Positions 26,270 through 36,839 of a DNA stretch of 64,000 nt are shown here, in pieces. The position numbers were made by a program, and so were the translations under genes. Numbering within the stretch: position 1 is the first letter of the stretch; every line of letters starts with the position of its first letter. The notes beneath the pieces were generated by a model, which saw only the letters and a program-made list of their open reading frames with translations, was not told where the DNA came from and did no database searches. The stretch is from Aneurinibacillus uraniidurans. Its GTDB lineage: Bacteria; Bacillota; Bacilli; Aneurinibacillales; Aneurinibacillaceae. The stretch spans positions 1,896,501 to 1,960,500 of the forward strand of contig NZ_CP116902.1 in assembly GCF_028471905.1 (NCBI RefSeq). The letters are read 5' to 3'.

Positions 26270-27292
26270 TTATTTCCACACATGTACTAACGTATAGCCG
26301 ACAATAGATAGCAAAATAGAACCAAGTAGACCTGCTACAAACGGTTTAGCACCAAGACGACGGAATGTGCCAATATGAATGGTTAGCCCAAGTCCAGCCA
26401 TTGCCATAGCCATCAGCAGATAGGCAAGTGATGTAAGTTGTCCGGCTACCATTTTCGGCACAAGCCCGGTTGAATTCACACCCGCTACTGCAAGAAACCC
26501 GAAAATAAACCACGGAATCGGTACACCAGACTTCTTTTCATCTCCTGATGACTCGCGCGTAAACCACCATCCGACAAATAACGCAACCGGGACAAGAAGC
26601 GCTACCCGTGCCAGCTTCACCAGTATCGCCTGCTCGACCGCTGCTGCTCCGCCTGGCCCAGCCGCTGCAATTACATGGGCAATTTCATGGAGGGTAGCCC
26701 CGGCGAACAGTCCATACTGCCCACCTGACATTCCTAACACCGGGTACAGAATCGTATACGCAATCGTAAATAACGTACCGAGCACCGCAATCACTGCCGT
26801 ACTGACCGCTGTTTCCTCCTCATTCGCCTTCACCTGCGGAGAAATCGCCGCTACCGCCGCCGCTCCGCAAATCCCTGTTCCACACGCCGTTAACATGCCC
26901 AGCTTTCGGTCTACCCCCATCCAGCGAGCAATCATGTATACAGCGAAAATCCCAAACGCTACATCAATCGCGGCAATCCCTAGTACACGCGGTCCTCCCG
27001 CCAAAATGTCTGCAAAATTCAAGCGCATCCCAAGCAGGATAATCCCTGCACGAAGCAGTTTTTTGCTAGCAAACTGAACCCCGTTCATCGTCTGAACCGG
27101 TGCACCGAAGATAGCACTCCAGCCCATCCCCAGCAAAATTGCCCACACAAGTGGACCAAGCATTTGCACACCGGGAAATCCTGCTATATATTTCGCCGCT
27201 AGTGCCAGCCCAAGTGTAAGTACCAGTCCGCCGATAAAATACGGAGCTGGATTCGGTCGAGCTGCCGGCATCGCATTCGAATTTGTTGCCAT
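26270..27292 (-). CDS. YeiH family putative sulfate exporter
   Basis: A 340-residue membrane protein with about ten hydrophobic segments. Family motifs are visible: SKKLLRAGIILLGMRLNF, ACGTGICGAAAVAAISP and LFAGATLHEIAHVIAA. The family is annotated as putative sulfate exporter or YeiH. The ATG at 27292 follows CAGGAG; the GTG at 27301 overlaps that site. A LysR regulator is divergent 108 bp away, the same pairing seen for YeiE/YeiH in enterobacteria. The transported substrate is not proven for the family. Confidence 0.9.
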   Translation of the reverse strand: MATNSNAMPAARPNPAPYFIGGLVLTLGLALAAKYIAGFPGVQMLGPLVWAILLGMGWSAIFGAPVQTMNGVQFASKKLLRAGIILLGMRLNFADILAGGPRVLGIAAIDVAFGIFAVYMIARWMGVDRKLGMLTACGTGICGAAAVAAISPQVKANEEETAVSTAVIAVLGTLFTIAYTILYPVLGMSGGQYGLFAGATLHEIAHVIAAAGPGGAAAVEQAILVKLARVALLVPVALFVGWWFTRESSGDEKKSGVPIPWFIFGFLAVAGVNSTGLVPKMVAGQLTSLAYLLMAMAMAGLGLTIHIGTFRRLGAKPFVAGLLGSILLSIVGYTLVHVWK

Positions 27293-27400
27293 TGTTTTCA
27301 CTCCTGTTTTTCTTTTAACAATACTGCATGTTTCATCATAAGGGAAATTTGTATATATTATAGTAAAGATTAGTTTTTATAATGATTGGACGGAGATACG

Positions 27401-28273
27401 ATGGAATATCAGGCATTGCGAACATTCGTTGCAGTGGTAGAAGAGAAAAATTTTACGCGGGCAGGAGAGCGGCTGAATTTGTCGCAGCCAGCCGTTAGCC
27501 TGCATATTAAGCAGCTCGAAACGGAATTCCAGGCGCAGCTGCTCGATCGCTCCCCGAAGCATTTGTATGTGACAGTAGCCGGTGAGATTTTGTATAAACG
27601 AGCCGTGCAGATATTGAACATGTATCAAAAAACACAGGAAGAATTATTTGCTCATCTGCATACTGTTACAGGTACCCTGCGCATCGGAGCAAGCTTTACT
27701 ATTGGAGAATATATCCTCCCCGGTATGATCGCCCAATTTTCAAAAAACTATCCAGACGTAGACGTTCAGGTTATGATTAGCAATACCGAGCAGGTCGTTA
27801 AAGAAGTGAAGCTGCTGCAATGCGATATCGGTTTAATCGAAGGACAAGTTCAGGACCAGGAACTCGCCATGCACCCGTTTATGAACGATGAGATGGTACT
27901 TGCCGTGCCAATCACACACCGTTTGGCAGGAAAAAGAAACATTCAGATCGATGATTTACATGATGAAACATGGATTGTACGGGAAGAAGGATCAGGAACA
28001 CGCGTATACACCAATCATGTGATTCGTTCGCTTGGCTTGCGTACAGATAAGCTGATCACGCTCGGAAGTAATCAAGCGGTTACTGAAGCTGTCATCATCG
28101 GACTCGGTATAACCGTCATTTCAAGGTGGGTCGTACAACGGCCGCTTCAGTACGGCGAACTTGCCTGCCCAACCATTCAAGAGCACACGTTTCCCCGTAT
28201 GCTTTCGTACATTGTACCTCCTCATATCGAACGGACACGTCTCCTGGATGCTTTCGTAAGTAAAATTTTGTAA
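27401..28273 (+). CDS. LysR-family regulator (YeiE/CysL-like)
   Basis: A 290-residue LysR regulator. The HTH is at residues 1-60 (MEYQALRTFVAVVEEKNFTR, LNLSQPAVSLHIKQLE). The co-inducer domain follows, beginning LRIGASFTIGEYILPGMIAQF, a form common in the CysL/YeiE/CbbR group. The ATG at 27401 follows GGACGGAG. It is divergent from the YeiH-type transporter and probably activates it; the inducer may be a sulfur or anion metabolite, which is inference. Confidence 0.9.
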   Translation: MEYQALRTFVAVVEEKNFTRAGERLNLSQPAVSLHIKQLETEFQAQLLDRSPKHLYVTVAGEILYKRAVQILNMYQKTQEELFAHLHTVTGTLRIGASFTIGEYILPGMIAQFSKNYPDVDVQVMISNTEQVVKEVKLLQCDIGLIEGQVQDQELAMHPFMNDEMVLAVPITHRLAGKRNIQIDDLHDETWIVREEGSGTRVYTNHVIRSLGLRTDKLITLGSNQAVTEAVIIGLGITVISRWVVQRPLQYGELACPTIQEHTFPRMLSYIVPPHIERTRLLDAFVSKIL

Positions 28274-28309
28274 AATCATATACAACACCTTTCAAGCACG
28301 GTGCAATAA

Positions 28310-28345
28310 AAACTCCGGTATCCCTGCATAGGGGGACCGGAGTTT
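28310..28345. terminator. Bidirectional terminator between LysR and YczE-like genes
   Basis: Arms AAACTCCGGT and ACCGGAGTTT with T runs on both strands, between convergent genes. Confidence 0.85.
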
Positions 28346-28357
28346 TCTCGTTAGTAG

Positions 28358-28999
28358 CTAGACCGATATTCGCTGATCGTGTGGTTTCTGTATGCCAATC
28401 TCCCGCAAAAGCGGAATAAAAAAACGGAGCGACTTCTGAAACACAGGGCTTTGAATAAAGGTGTAAATAAACGTCATCACGAATACGGGTCCGCCCAGAA
28501 CCCAGCCCAGGATAAGCACCAGACTCTCTACGATTATACGGGCCCGACTTACCGAAAGGCCGGTTTTATCGGAGATCGACAGCATAAAACCATCGCGTGG
28601 GCCTGCACCAATTCCTGCTGCGACATACATCCCGCCACCAATCCCTGTTATGATAATCCCACACAACAAAATCAAATAATCAGGCCAGTGATTCGTCGCC
28701 GTAGGTAAAATGTCCAACCAGAGAAATACATCCATAATCGGTCCAATCAAAAGCGCGTTCAAAAACGTCCCAATATTCACATATTTACGTGCAGTAACAA
28801 GTGAAATCATAACGAGGAGTAACCCACAAATCACACCCCACGTCCCAATGGTCAGCCCATACCGTTCATACAGCGCCACACTTAGCACTTCCCATGGATG
28901 AAGCCCCAGATATTTCACCTTTACCGCAAACGCATTCCCTAGCGCATACAAGGTCAATCCGAGGAAAAAGAACGCATAGCGCCATAATCGATTTACCAT
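28358..28999 (-). CDS. YczE/YyaS/YitT family membrane protein
   Basis: A 213-residue protein with five or six hydrophobic segments. Conserved stretches of the YczE-type family are present: FFLGLTLYALGNAFAVK, LGLHPWEVL, NIGTFLNALLIGP, MYVAAGIGAGPRDGFML and ARIIVESLVLILGWVLGG. YczE affects lipopeptide synthesis in Bacillus subtilis, but the biochemical role is unknown. The ATG at 28999 follows AGGAGG at 6-nt spacing; the frame extends to 29035. Confidence 0.87.
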   Translation of the reverse strand: MVNRLWRYAFFFLGLTLYALGNAFAVKVKYLGLHPWEVLSVALYERYGLTIGTWGVICGLLLVMISLVTARKYVNIGTFLNALLIGPIMDVFLWLDILPTATNHWPDYLILLCGIIITGIGGGMYVAAGIGAGPRDGFMLSISDKTGLSVSRARIIVESLVLILGWVLGGPVFVMTFIYTFIQSPVFQKSLRFFIPLLREIGIQKPHDQRISV

Positions 29000-29146
29000 C
29001 TGTATCCTCCTTTTTCTAGCTGCTTTCCTTTTCATAAATTATACACGCTTAGGATATCCTAACAAAGTCAATCTTTCTTTCCACGTTTTGTTATAATAGA
29101 AATGATATATACCCTAGGCGGTGTTCTTATACAGAAAGGTGGAAAA

Positions 29147-29758
29147 ATGATGAACGTATACAAAAACCCATGGGATGAGCGATTTGCGGCAGAAGACTAC
29201 GTATATGGAACCAAACCAAATGCCTTTATCCGCGAGCAGGCACACCGAATCGAAGCTGGCAGTCGCGTGCTTGCGATTGCAGAGGGAGAAGGGCGCAACG
29301 CGGTCTATCTTGCACAACAGGGGCTTGCTGTCACAGCATGGGATTATGCTCCATCCGGACTTGCCAAAGCAAACAATCTCGCCGCCGCTCATCACGTACA
29401 AATTCAGACAGAGCAAGTAGATGTAAGCAAAGCCGATTGGTCAGAAAAATGGGATGCGGCCGTATGTGTATTCGGACACTTTCCAACACCACTGCGCCGT
29501 ACTGTACTAGAAGGCGTACGACAGGCGGTAAAGCCGGGTGGGTTATATATGACAGAAGTATACTCCATCCATCAGCTTCCATATAAAAGCGGCGGCCCAA
29601 AAGAGATTGACTTATTGTATCGTCCGGAAGAATTCCTTGATACATTCCGCGACTGGCACATTTTGCACTTCTATATGGGAGAAGCGGTGCGAAATGAAGG
29701 GACCCTTCACACTGGACTCTGTCATGTCATTCAATTCATCGGACGTAAACCAAACTAA
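29147..29758 (+). CDS. Class I SAM-dependent methyltransferase
   Basis: A 203-residue methyltransferase. Motif I is VLAIAEGEGRNAVYLAQQG, a TehB/thiopurine methyltransferase-like form (AEGEGRNA in place of GCGxGR). Motif II is TAWDYAPSGLAKA and the motif IV region is WDAAVCVFGHFP. The N-terminus (NPWDERFAAEDYVYGTKPN) is typical of this group. The substrate is not known. The ATG at 29147 follows AAAGGTGG. The next gene starts 18 bp after its stop. Confidence 0.88.
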   Translation: MMNVYKNPWDERFAAEDYVYGTKPNAFIREQAHRIEAGSRVLAIAEGEGRNAVYLAQQGLAVTAWDYAPSGLAKANNLAAAHHVQIQTEQVDVSKADWSEKWDAAVCVFGHFPTPLRRTVLEGVRQAVKPGGLYMTEVYSIHQLPYKSGGPKEIDLLYRPEEFLDTFRDWHILHFYMGEAVRNEGTLHTGLCHVIQFIGRKPN

Positions 29759-29776
29759 CAACAGGAGGAAAGCCAC

Positions 29777-30331
29777 ATGCGTCTGTTTACTGCAATCGAA
29801 CCATCACCAGCTGCGAGACAAGCGATCGAAAACGTCCAACGGCAGCTAAAAACGATCATCCGCTGCAAGCGCTGGCAGTCTGTCGAAACTATCCACATCA
29901 CGTTGCAATTTCTCGGAGAAAAACAGGAAGCCGATCTGCAGCAGATCGATCAAGCACTGCAAGCGGCGGTAACAGGAAACCCACCGCTTTCCCTGCAAAT
30001 CGGAACGCCGGGAATTTTTGGTCATCCTAGACATGCACGCGTTCTCTGGCTTTCTTTAGAAGGTGAGACGGATCGGCTGCAGACGCTACAAAAACAGACA
30101 ACTGCTGCTTTAACACAAACCGGCCTATATCAGGAAGACAAGTCATTTCGACCGCATATTACACTGGGGCGCAATCTCGAAACTCCATTCGAATCCGAAG
30201 AAGTTATGCCGCTCTTTCGCGATCTGCCCCTTACAAAATGGACGGTGGAAGCACTACATTTATACCGGTCTACACTCACGCCATCCGGTGCCATTCATCA
30301 TAAACTGAAAACATATCCGCTTATTCAATAA
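29777..30331 (+). CDS. thpR: RNA 2',3'-cyclic phosphodiesterase
   Basis: A 184-residue 2H phosphoesterase of the ThpR/LigT type. Both catalytic motifs are present: HITLQFLG (His44 region) and HITLGR (about residue 130). It begins MRLFTAIEPSPAARQAI, the usual N-terminal strand. The enzyme opens 2',3'-cyclic phosphates at RNA ends and is cytoplasmic. CAGGAGG precedes the ATG. It lies in a run with the methyltransferase (18 bp upstream) and the CDF transporter (14 bp downstream). Confidence 0.92.
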   Translation: MRLFTAIEPSPAARQAIENVQRQLKTIIRCKRWQSVETIHITLQFLGEKQEADLQQIDQALQAAVTGNPPLSLQIGTPGIFGHPRHARVLWLSLEGETDRLQTLQKQTTAALTQTGLYQEDKSFRPHITLGRNLETPFESEEVMPLFRDLPLTKWTVEALHLYRSTLTPSGAIHHKLKTYPLIQ

Positions 30332-30345
30332 AAAGGGGAATGCTT

Positions 30346-31284
30346 ATGACTGCCACAGCCAGTAATCACCATGCCAATTCCATACGTGCCGCCTGGATCA
30401 GCCTCATCAGCAACATCGCCTTAACCTTGATAAAAATCATCGTCGGCGTTTTGTTCCACAGTCCTGTGCTGCTCGCAGACGGTATTCATAATGCAGCCGA
30501 TGTTGCTGCCTCTGCTGCCTCGCTCGGCTCGATGCAGATTTCCAATCGACCGGCGGATGCGGATCATCCGTATGGACACGGCAAAGCGGAAGTGATCGCG
30601 TCCGGCATCGTCGCGATTCTCCTCGGATTTGCGGCAGCGTTTATCGGTTATGAAGCGGTGCGGGCTTTATTTGAACCAGCAGGGTCTGTTAGCGTGGTCG
30701 CACTTATCGCGGCGCTTATTTCCCTTGTCTGGAAACAATGGCTGTATGTGTATACAATGCGGCTTGGTCGCGCAGCGAACAGCAAAGGGCTCATCGCCAC
30801 CGCCTACGACCATCTTGCGGACGTATATGCCTCGCTTGCTGCTGTGGTTGGAATCGGGATCGCCCTTGCCGGAGAATATGTTCCGATCCCGTTTTCACAA
30901 TACGGTGACCCAGTGGCCAGTATTCTTGTATCACTGCTCGTACTTAAGCTCGCTTTCGAGATGGGCAAAGAATCCGTTGATATTTTAATGGAGAGAAGTG
31001 TATCGGAAGAAAAACTTCTCGCCTATGCCGATCTTGTTCGGACTGTATCAGACGTGAAGCGCATCGATCGCCTGCGTGCCCGGGAGCACGGTCATTACAT
31101 TCTGGTCGACATTCGCATCGGTGTCCCGGGTACCCTTACCATTCAGCAGGGACATGACATCGGACGACATCTCAAACAAATGATTATGGAACAGGACGAT
31201 CAGGTGAAAGAAGTGCTTGTCCATCTTAATCCATGGTATGAAGAGGGCGACACATCCGAGCCGACACAAACTGTCAATCGCTAA
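30346..31284 (+). CDS. Cation diffusion facilitator (CDF) transporter
   Basis: A 312-residue CDF transporter with six helices and a cytoplasmic C-terminal metal-binding domain. Site A residues are in LLADGIHNAADV (D-x-x-x-D pattern) and YDHLADVYAS, the DxxxD/DxxxD-type arrangement usually linked to Mn or Fe exporters such as MneP/MneS. The following signature ADADHPYGHGKAEVIASG is typical. The ATG at 30346 is preferred; the ATG at 30340 lies too close to the GGGG ribosome site. Confidence 0.9.
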   Translation: MTATASNHHANSIRAAWISLISNIALTLIKIIVGVLFHSPVLLADGIHNAADVAASAASLGSMQISNRPADADHPYGHGKAEVIASGIVAILLGFAAAFIGYEAVRALFEPAGSVSVVALIAALISLVWKQWLYVYTMRLGRAANSKGLIATAYDHLADVYASLAAVVGIGIALAGEYVPIPFSQYGDPVASILVSLLVLKLAFEMGKESVDILMERSVSEEKLLAYADLVRTVSDVKRIDRLRAREHGHYILVDIRIGVPGTLTIQQGHDIGRHLKQMIMEQDDQVKEVLVHLNPWYEEGDTSEPTQTVNR

Positions 31285-31338
31285 ATCGGGTATGGTATAC
31301 TGGAAAAGTAAACCTATCAGAAAACAGGAGGAATGGCG

Positions 31339-32169
31339 ATGACAGCAACTTCACTTACAGAAGGCGTAACTTTACAAAATGGTGTAAAAATGCCACAGCT
31401 CGGACTTGGTGTATGGCGAGCAAAAGACGGGGAAGAAGTGGAGCGTGCCGTCCAATCGGCTCTCGAGAACGGTTATCGTAGCATCGATACGGCTGCTATT
31501 TATAAAAATGAAGACGGGGTAGGCCGAGCACTGACTCGCTCTGGTGTGCCACGTGAGGACTTGTTCATTACAACGAAAGTATGGAACTCCGATCAAGGCT
31601 ATGATTCCACACTGGCTGCGTTTGAAGAAAGCCGTAAGAAACTTGGCCTTGATTACATCGACTTGTACCTTATTCATTGGCCAGTCGCAGGCAAGTATAA
31701 AGAAACATGGAAAGCGCTTGAGACACTGTACCGTGATGGTAAAGTGCACGCGATCGGCGTCAGTAACTTCCAGGTTCACCACTTGAAAGATTTGATCGAA
31801 GGTAGTACCATCACCCCAATGGTGAATCAGGTAGAATGCCACCCGCTGCTCACTCAGGAAGACGTGCGGGCATATTGCCGTGAACACAACATTCAACTTG
31901 AAGCGTGGAGCCCGCTCATGCAGGGCAATCTTGATCACCCTGTACTGACTGAGCTCGCAACTACATATGGCAAGTCACCTGCGCAAATCATCCTGCGCTG
32001 GGATCTCCAACACGGGATTGTGACCATTCCGAAATCTGTAACACCATCACGCATCGCAGAAAACGCCGATGTGTTTGACTTTGAGCTGAAAGCAGACGAC
32101 ATGGCGAAGCTGGATGCATTGAACGAAAACCGCCGCTTTGGCCCGGACCCGGATAACTTTGCTTTTTAA
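31339..32169 (+). CDS. Aldo/keto reductase
   Basis: A 276-residue NADPH-dependent aldo/keto reductase of the AKR5/YvgN type. The catalytic tetrad is readable: Asp and Tyr in [16 protein letters not shown], Lys in FITTKVW, and His in YLIHWP. The cofactor-binding end is [13 protein letters not shown]. It would reduce aldehydes such as methylglyoxal; the true substrate is unknown. The ATG at 31339 lies 7 nt after AGGAGG, better placed than the ATG at 31333. It has its own terminator. Confidence 0.92.
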   Translation: MTATSLTEGVTLQNGVKMPQLGLGVWRAKDGEEVERAVQSALENGYRSIDTAAIYKNEDGVGRALTRSGVPREDLFITTKVWNSDQGYDSTLAAFEESRKKLGLDYIDLYLIHWPVAGKYKETWKALETLYRDGKVHAIGVSNFQVHHLKDLIEGSTITPMVNQVECHPLLTQEDVRAYCREHNIQLEAWSPLMQGNLDHPVLTELATTYGKSPAQIILRWDLQHGIVTIPKSVTPSRIAENADVFDFELKADDMAKLDALNENRRFGPDPDNFAF

Positions 32170-32199
32170 CCTCGCTTTATTTTTGTATATACAAATAAC

Positions 32200-32240
32200 A
32201 ACTCCGCCTTTATCATTAGGAAAAAGGCGGAGTTTTTTTA
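32200..32240 (+). terminator. Terminator after the aldo/keto reductase
   Basis: Stem AACTCCGCCTTT / AAAGGCGGAGTT, then seven T. Confidence 0.9.
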
Positions 32241-32268
32241 TTTTTCTAAAAGAGAGAGGAAGATCAGT

Positions 32269-33558
32269 TTGAAAACAAAGGGAATTCATTACGCCTGGAT
32301 CATCATGGCGACTGCCTTCGTCACCATGCTCGTGGCAGCGGGTATCCGTTCCGTACCCGGTGTAGTCATGGTACCGCTCGAGCAGGAGTTCGGCTGGGAG
32401 CGCTCTTCCATCTCACTTGCTGTCGCTATCAATCTCATTTTATACGGTGTATCCGGTCCGTTCGTAGCCGCCCTTATGGAACGATTCGGTGTGAAAAAAA
32501 TGATGCTCGGCGCACTCGTTCTATTAGCAGGGGGAACCGGACTGACGACCTTTGTCACGTCCGTCTGGCAGCTGCAGCTTCTGTGGGGTATCATCATCGG
32601 GCTCGGTTCCGGTGTCATTCTTACTGTACTTAGCGCTACGATCGCCAACCGCTGGTTCGTCAAACATAAAGGGCTTGTAATTGGCCTGCTCATGGCAAGC
32701 ACTGCAACCGGACAGCTCGCGTTCCTGCCGCTGCTTGCTTATCTCGTCAGCTCCTCAACCTGGCGCACCGCAATGTGGACAGTAGCCGGTGCAGGCATGA
32801 TCATGATTCCTGTTGTGGCCCTGCTCATGAAAGATTCACCAGCAGATAAGGGACTTACCGCATATGGAGCAGAAGAGGATGACATTCCACAGACCCGCTC
32901 TAAAGTCAATCCGATTCAGGCCGCTTTTGCCGGGCTTGTATTAGGGATACGCTCCCCGGACTTCTGGCTCTTATCCGGCAGCTTCTTCATCTGTGGGTTA
33001 TCAACAGCCGGGCTCGTCGCCACACACTTAATCCCGGCCTGTATTAGCTACGGCATTCCCGAAGTGCAGGCAGCAAGCCTGCTGGCATTCATGGGACTGT
33101 TCGATATTATCGGCACAACCGTATCCGGCTGGCTATCCGATCGGTACAATAACCGCTGGCTTCTCTTCTGGTACTACGGCCTGCGCGGGTTATCGCTTCT
33201 GATTTTGCCTTATGCGCTTGCATCTGGTTCATATTCACTTTTGCTCGTATTTGCGATTTTCTACGGTCTGGACTGGATTGCAACTGTTCCACCGACCGTC
33301 CGACTGACAGCTGACATTTTTGGCACACAAAACAGCGGGATTGTGTACGGCTGGATTTTTGCGGCCCATCAGTTAGGGTCGGGCGCAGCCGCTTATGGCG
33401 GTGGGGTGTTATTTACGCGGATGCAAAGCTATGAAGTAACATTTTTGCTTGCGGGATTTTTCTGTCTGGCAGGGGCGCTGCTTGTGCTGCGTATCGGGAA
33501 AAAACGACCTCTTTCCACCGACACATCCACACATGTAACACTACATCAGGACGCATAA
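32269..33558 (+). CDS. MFS transporter (monocarboxylate/oxalate-formate type)
   Basis: A 429-residue major facilitator with 12 hydrophobic segments. The opening HYAWIIMATAFVTMLVAAGIR and the pattern GVMVPLEQEFGWERSSISLAVA are typical of the MCT/OFA-like subfamily for monocarboxylates. The A-loop is FVAALMERFGVKKM, and the second half has ISGWLSDRYNNR-like VSGWLSDRYNNR. The start is a TTG at 32269 after AGAGAGGA. Its substrate is probably an organic acid, by subfamily only. Confidence 0.87.
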   Translation: MKTKGIHYAWIIMATAFVTMLVAAGIRSVPGVVMVPLEQEFGWERSSISLAVAINLILYGVSGPFVAALMERFGVKKMMLGALVLLAGGTGLTTFVTSVWQLQLLWGIIIGLGSGVILTVLSATIANRWFVKHKGLVIGLLMASTATGQLAFLPLLAYLVSSSTWRTAMWTVAGAGMIMIPVVALLMKDSPADKGLTAYGAEEDDIPQTRSKVNPIQAAFAGLVLGIRSPDFWLLSGSFFICGLSTAGLVATHLIPACISYGIPEVQAASLLAFMGLFDIIGTTVSGWLSDRYNNRWLLFWYYGLRGLSLLILPYALASGSYSLLLVFAIFYGLDWIATVPPTVRLTADIFGTQNSGIVYGWIFAAHQLGSGAAAYGGGVLFTRMQSYEVTFLLAGFFCLAGALLVLRIGKKRPLSTDTSTHVTLHQDA

Positions 33559-33563
33559 ATAGA

Positions 33564-33608
33564 AGTCCCATATTCCATTTACCATAATTACGGAATATGG
33601 GACTTTTT
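33564..33608 (+). terminator. Terminator after the MFS gene
   Basis: 13-bp stem AGTCCCATATTCC / GGAATATGGGACT, with T run. Confidence 0.9.
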
Positions 33609-33692
33609 AGCACTCAAATTATGGTATAATATTACTTAATGTGAAAAAACACACAATAAATACTATCATGAGGTGAGAAAGGAGACGATATA

Positions 33693-35741
33693 TTGAAATT
33701 ACGAAGCAAAGCACTTCTATACGTAGTAACACCGCTGCTATTATTTATGATCCTTATATTGAGTATCGTATACGGACAAACCAAAACGATTATTAATGAA
33801 GAAATCGAAAATAAGATTACAAATAAGATGTCTGAGGTAGGACAAGCGCTGCAAGTCCGAACGATCTCTCATGAAAAAGTGACAGAAGCCCTTGCCCGAA
33901 CCGTTGAAAAAAATCCTGGTTCGCTTTCTCTGGAACAATTGCGACAAACTATGAAAAATGGTCTTGAGACAAATAAAGATACGTTTGGGTTCGGTGTTTT
34001 TTATGCGCCGTATGCACATGATGGTGCACATAAGTTTTTTAGCACGTATGCCTTTCGGGACAAAGATAAGCTGAGCACAACGGAAGAATTCGCCGAACCG
34101 AGTTACAACTACCTCGAACAAGATTGGTATAAACAAGGGATGGAGGCAGCAAAAGCGAAAAGTAAGATTGTTTATTCCGACCCGTATTTCGATGAGAGTC
34201 TGGGCGTTCATATGCTCATTGCGATTGCCCCGCTCTATGATGCACAGGGGAACTTTTTTGGAACCGTAAACGGCGATGTCAGTATGGAAACGATTCAAAA
34301 AATGGTCGAGGACATTAAAGGAATCAATGGCGGATGGGCATTTTTGGTCGATAAAAATGGGAACTACATCGCTAACCAAAACAAGACATACAAACAGGAA
34401 AAATCAATTATTCAGTCTAAAAATGCAGCGTTGTCCGCAGCAGGGAAGCAAATGCTTGGGCAAGAGCAGGGTATGGTCGAGTTTGATGAGAATAAACAAG
34501 TACACCGCCTGTATTATCAGGCTGTTCCAGGCACTGATTGGAAGCTGGGGATTGCCATCCCAACAAGTGCTCTGTTTGCCTCGTTAGTCAAATTAATGAC
34601 AAGCTTGATTGTGATCGGCCTGATCGGGATTATCGCCATCGCACTTGTTGTACTGCTGTTTATCCGTTATGTTGTGAACAATGTCAAAATTGTAGATGGA
34701 TTTATTACAGCACTGGCAAGCGGCAACTTTACCTATTCACAGGAAGTAAAATCAAGCGATGAATTTGGCAGCATGACCGAAAAATTAAACGAACTAATGG
34801 AAAGCATGCGCGGTATGCTGCACAATGTCGTCAACATGTCTTCGGAAGTATCCGCTACTTCTGAGGAGCTGTTATCGATTACAGACGAGTTTACGATGTC
34901 ATCGAACCAGATTGCGCATGAAGCACAAAACATAGCAAACGATGCCGATGTTCAATTAAAAGAGGCCCACACAACCTTCGAGCAATCGCTTGAAATCGAG
35001 CGCAATGTAACCAAAATTGGCGAAGCGACCGATGAGGTCATTCAACTTACAGAAAAAGCGGTAACGGAAGTGGCACAAGGAAGTAAATCTGTGCAGTCGG
35101 TGATTGCGCAAATCAATAAGATTTCTGATGCGTCCTCGGAAGCGACTCGAGTAGTCGGGGTACTTGGCCAACGCTCGCAAGAAATTGGACAGGCAGCAGA
35201 TTTGATTACCGGAATCGCCCAGCAGACGAATTTATTAGCCTTGAACGCGGCGATTGAAGCGGCGCGGGCCGGTGAGCAGGGGAAAGGATTTGCGGTAGTA
35301 GCCGATGAAGTACGTAAGCTGGCGGAGCAATCCGGTCAATTCGCAGACCAGATCGCGGTGCTCATTGCAGCAATTCAACAGGAAACCGAACAGGCTGTCT
35401 CCTCAATGAAGAACGGGGAAAATGAAGTGGCGCAGGGCATTAAAATGATTACCGAAACGAATGAAACATTCAGTGCGATTTCTCACTCGGTTCAAAACAT
35501 TGTGGTCAAAATGAATGATGTGTCCTCCTCACTTGATGACATTGAGCATCGAATTGAATCGACTGTAAAGTTCTTGGAGACATTGAATTCTACCGCGACG
35601 AACTCGGTGTCGCATTCTCAATCGGTTGCGGCTTCTACGGAGGAGCAGGTGGCTTCGATGGAGGAAGTGAAGCACTCGATGGAAAATCTAGCCACGTTAG
35701 TAAGTGAATTGAGGAATGAGCTGGCTCGGTTTACGTTTTAG
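33693..35741 (+). CDS. Methyl-accepting chemotaxis protein
   Basis: A 682-residue chemoreceptor. TM1 is at about residues 8-28. A Cache-type extracellular sensor spans about 35-300 (with [20 protein letters not shown] in part and [14 protein letters not shown]). TM2 is near 305-330, then HAMP, then the signalling domain with the invariant hairpin tip [20 protein letters not shown] and [20 protein letters not shown]. Such dCache receptors commonly sense amino acids or organic acids. The start is a TTG after AAAGGAG. It has a terminator and no adjacent che genes. Confidence 0.93.
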   Translation: MKLRSKALLYVVTPLLLFMILILSIVYGQTKTIINEEIENKITNKMSEVGQALQVRTISHEKVTEALARTVEKNPGSLSLEQLRQTMKNGLETNKDTFGFGVFYAPYAHDGAHKFFSTYAFRDKDKLSTTEEFAEPSYNYLEQDWYKQGMEAAKAKSKIVYSDPYFDESLGVHMLIAIAPLYDAQGNFFGTVNGDVSMETIQKMVEDIKGINGGWAFLVDKNGNYIANQNKTYKQEKSIIQSKNAALSAAGKQMLGQEQGMVEFDENKQVHRLYYQAVPGTDWKLGIAIPTSALFASLVKLMTSLIVIGLIGIIAIALVVLLFIRYVVNNVKIVDGFITALASGNFTYSQEVKSSDEFGSMTEKLNELMESMRGMLHNVVNMSSEVSATSEELLSITDEFTMSSNQIAHEAQNIANDADVQLKEAHTTFEQSLEIERNVTKIGEATDEVIQLTEKAVTEVAQGSKSVQSVIAQINKISDASSEATRVVGVLGQRSQEIGQAADLITGIAQQTNLLALNAAIEAARAGEQGKGFAVVADEVRKLAEQSGQFADQIAVLIAAIQQETEQAVSSMKNGENEVAQGIKMITETNETFSAISHSVQNIVVKMNDVSSSLDDIEHRIESTVKFLETLNSTATNSVSHSQSVAASTEEQVASMEEVKHSMENLATLVSELRNELARFTF

Positions 35742-35771
35742 ATAGATTACTAACTTAGCAGTTATAAATAG

Positions 35772-35812
35772 AAATCCCTACGATCCAATAAAGGATCGTA
35801 GGGATTTTATCG
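35772..35812. terminator. Bidirectional terminator between MCP and CDF genes
   Basis: 15-bp stem AAATCCCTACGATCC / GGATCGTAGGGATTT between convergent genes. Confidence 0.9.
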
Positions 35813-35821
35813 TCTGATGTA

Positions 35822-36733
35822 CTAGTGAACTTGTAAGGCACCCGTGTCTTTCGATTTATTATGATAATTCTCGTTCGTCTGCAATTGAATCGTAGTATGA
35901 GCAATCTTAAATTCATCCAGTAAAACTTTTTCGATCTTCCGCAGAATACGATCCGTGTCCTTAACAGGCATATCATGAATCTGGATATGAGCACTTAACG
36001 AAATATGTTCATTCGATAAACCCCAAATATGCAGGTCGAGTACATTCAAAATATCTTCCTCTTGTAAAAGACGCGCTTTCACCGCTTCCACAGACACCTC
36101 ACTCGGAACCGCCTCTAATAAAATTTCAGCTGCTTCTTTCGTAATAAGCCAGGCATTTTTGAGAATGATCAACGCAAACAATCCACTTAAAATCGGATCA
36201 ACTAGCATCCAACCCGTCAGCTTAATCACAAGACCCCCGATGAGAATCCCCAGATACGACAGTACATCTCCTAAAAAGTGAATCAACGCACTTCTTACAT
36301 TAATATTTTGTCCGCCCTGCCGTAACACAATCACAATCAGGAACGTACCCACAAAGCCAACCAGAGCCAACCACATCATCCCAGTTGAATGAACCGGGCT
36401 TGGATTAATGATTCTTATGATGGCATGATACGAAATAAAAACAGAAATACAGATCAAGGTTAACCCATTAATCAGTGCCGCTAGACTACCAAACCGGTGG
36501 TATCCGTATGTGTGTTTCGCATCGGCCGGTTTCAACGTTTGCTTAATGGCATACCAGCTTAAGAAAAGCGCTAAAAGATCACTTAGCAAATGCCAGGCAT
36601 CTGACATAATCGCTAAGCTATTCGTAATAAACCCGCCAACGAGCTGACTACTAAACATCAAAAATGTAATTAAGATCGAGAAACGAATCAGCTTTTCGTT
36701 TTGTTTATGAGTCCCAACCGTATCTTCGGTCAT
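35822..36733 (-). CDS. Cation diffusion facilitator (CzcD-type) exporter
   Basis: A 303-residue CDF transporter. Site A has the zinc-type HxxxD/HxxxD residues in DAWHLLSDLLA and IHFLGDVLS. The signature KHTYGYHRFGSLAALING follows, and the C-terminal domain begins near residue 215 with VLDLHIWGLSNEH. It should export Zn and similar divalent metals from the cytoplasm. The ATG at 36733 follows GAGGGAG; the frame extends to 36757, where the ribosome site is too distant. A Fur-like box lies about 105 bp upstream at 36840-36854. Confidence 0.9.
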   Translation of the reverse strand: MTEDTVGTHKQNEKLIRFSILITFLMFSSQLVGGFITNSLAIMSDAWHLLSDLLALFLSWYAIKQTLKPADAKHTYGYHRFGSLAALINGLTLICISVFISYHAIIRIINPSPVHSTGMMWLALVGFVGTFLIVIVLRQGGQNINVRSALIHFLGDVLSYLGILIGGLVIKLTGWMLVDPILSGLFALIILKNAWLITKEAAEILLEAVPSEVSVEAVKARLLQEEDILNVLDLHIWGLSNEHISLSAHIQIHDMPVKDTDRILRKIEKVLLDEFKIAHTTIQLQTNENYHNKSKDTGALQVH

Positions 36734-36839
36734 CTTTATGATCTCCCTCATATTCATATTTTCTATGCCATTTTACTCCTCACAAGAAAATAAAACAACA
36801 GAAAAATGGAGATAAATAAAGATAACTGGAGATAACGAG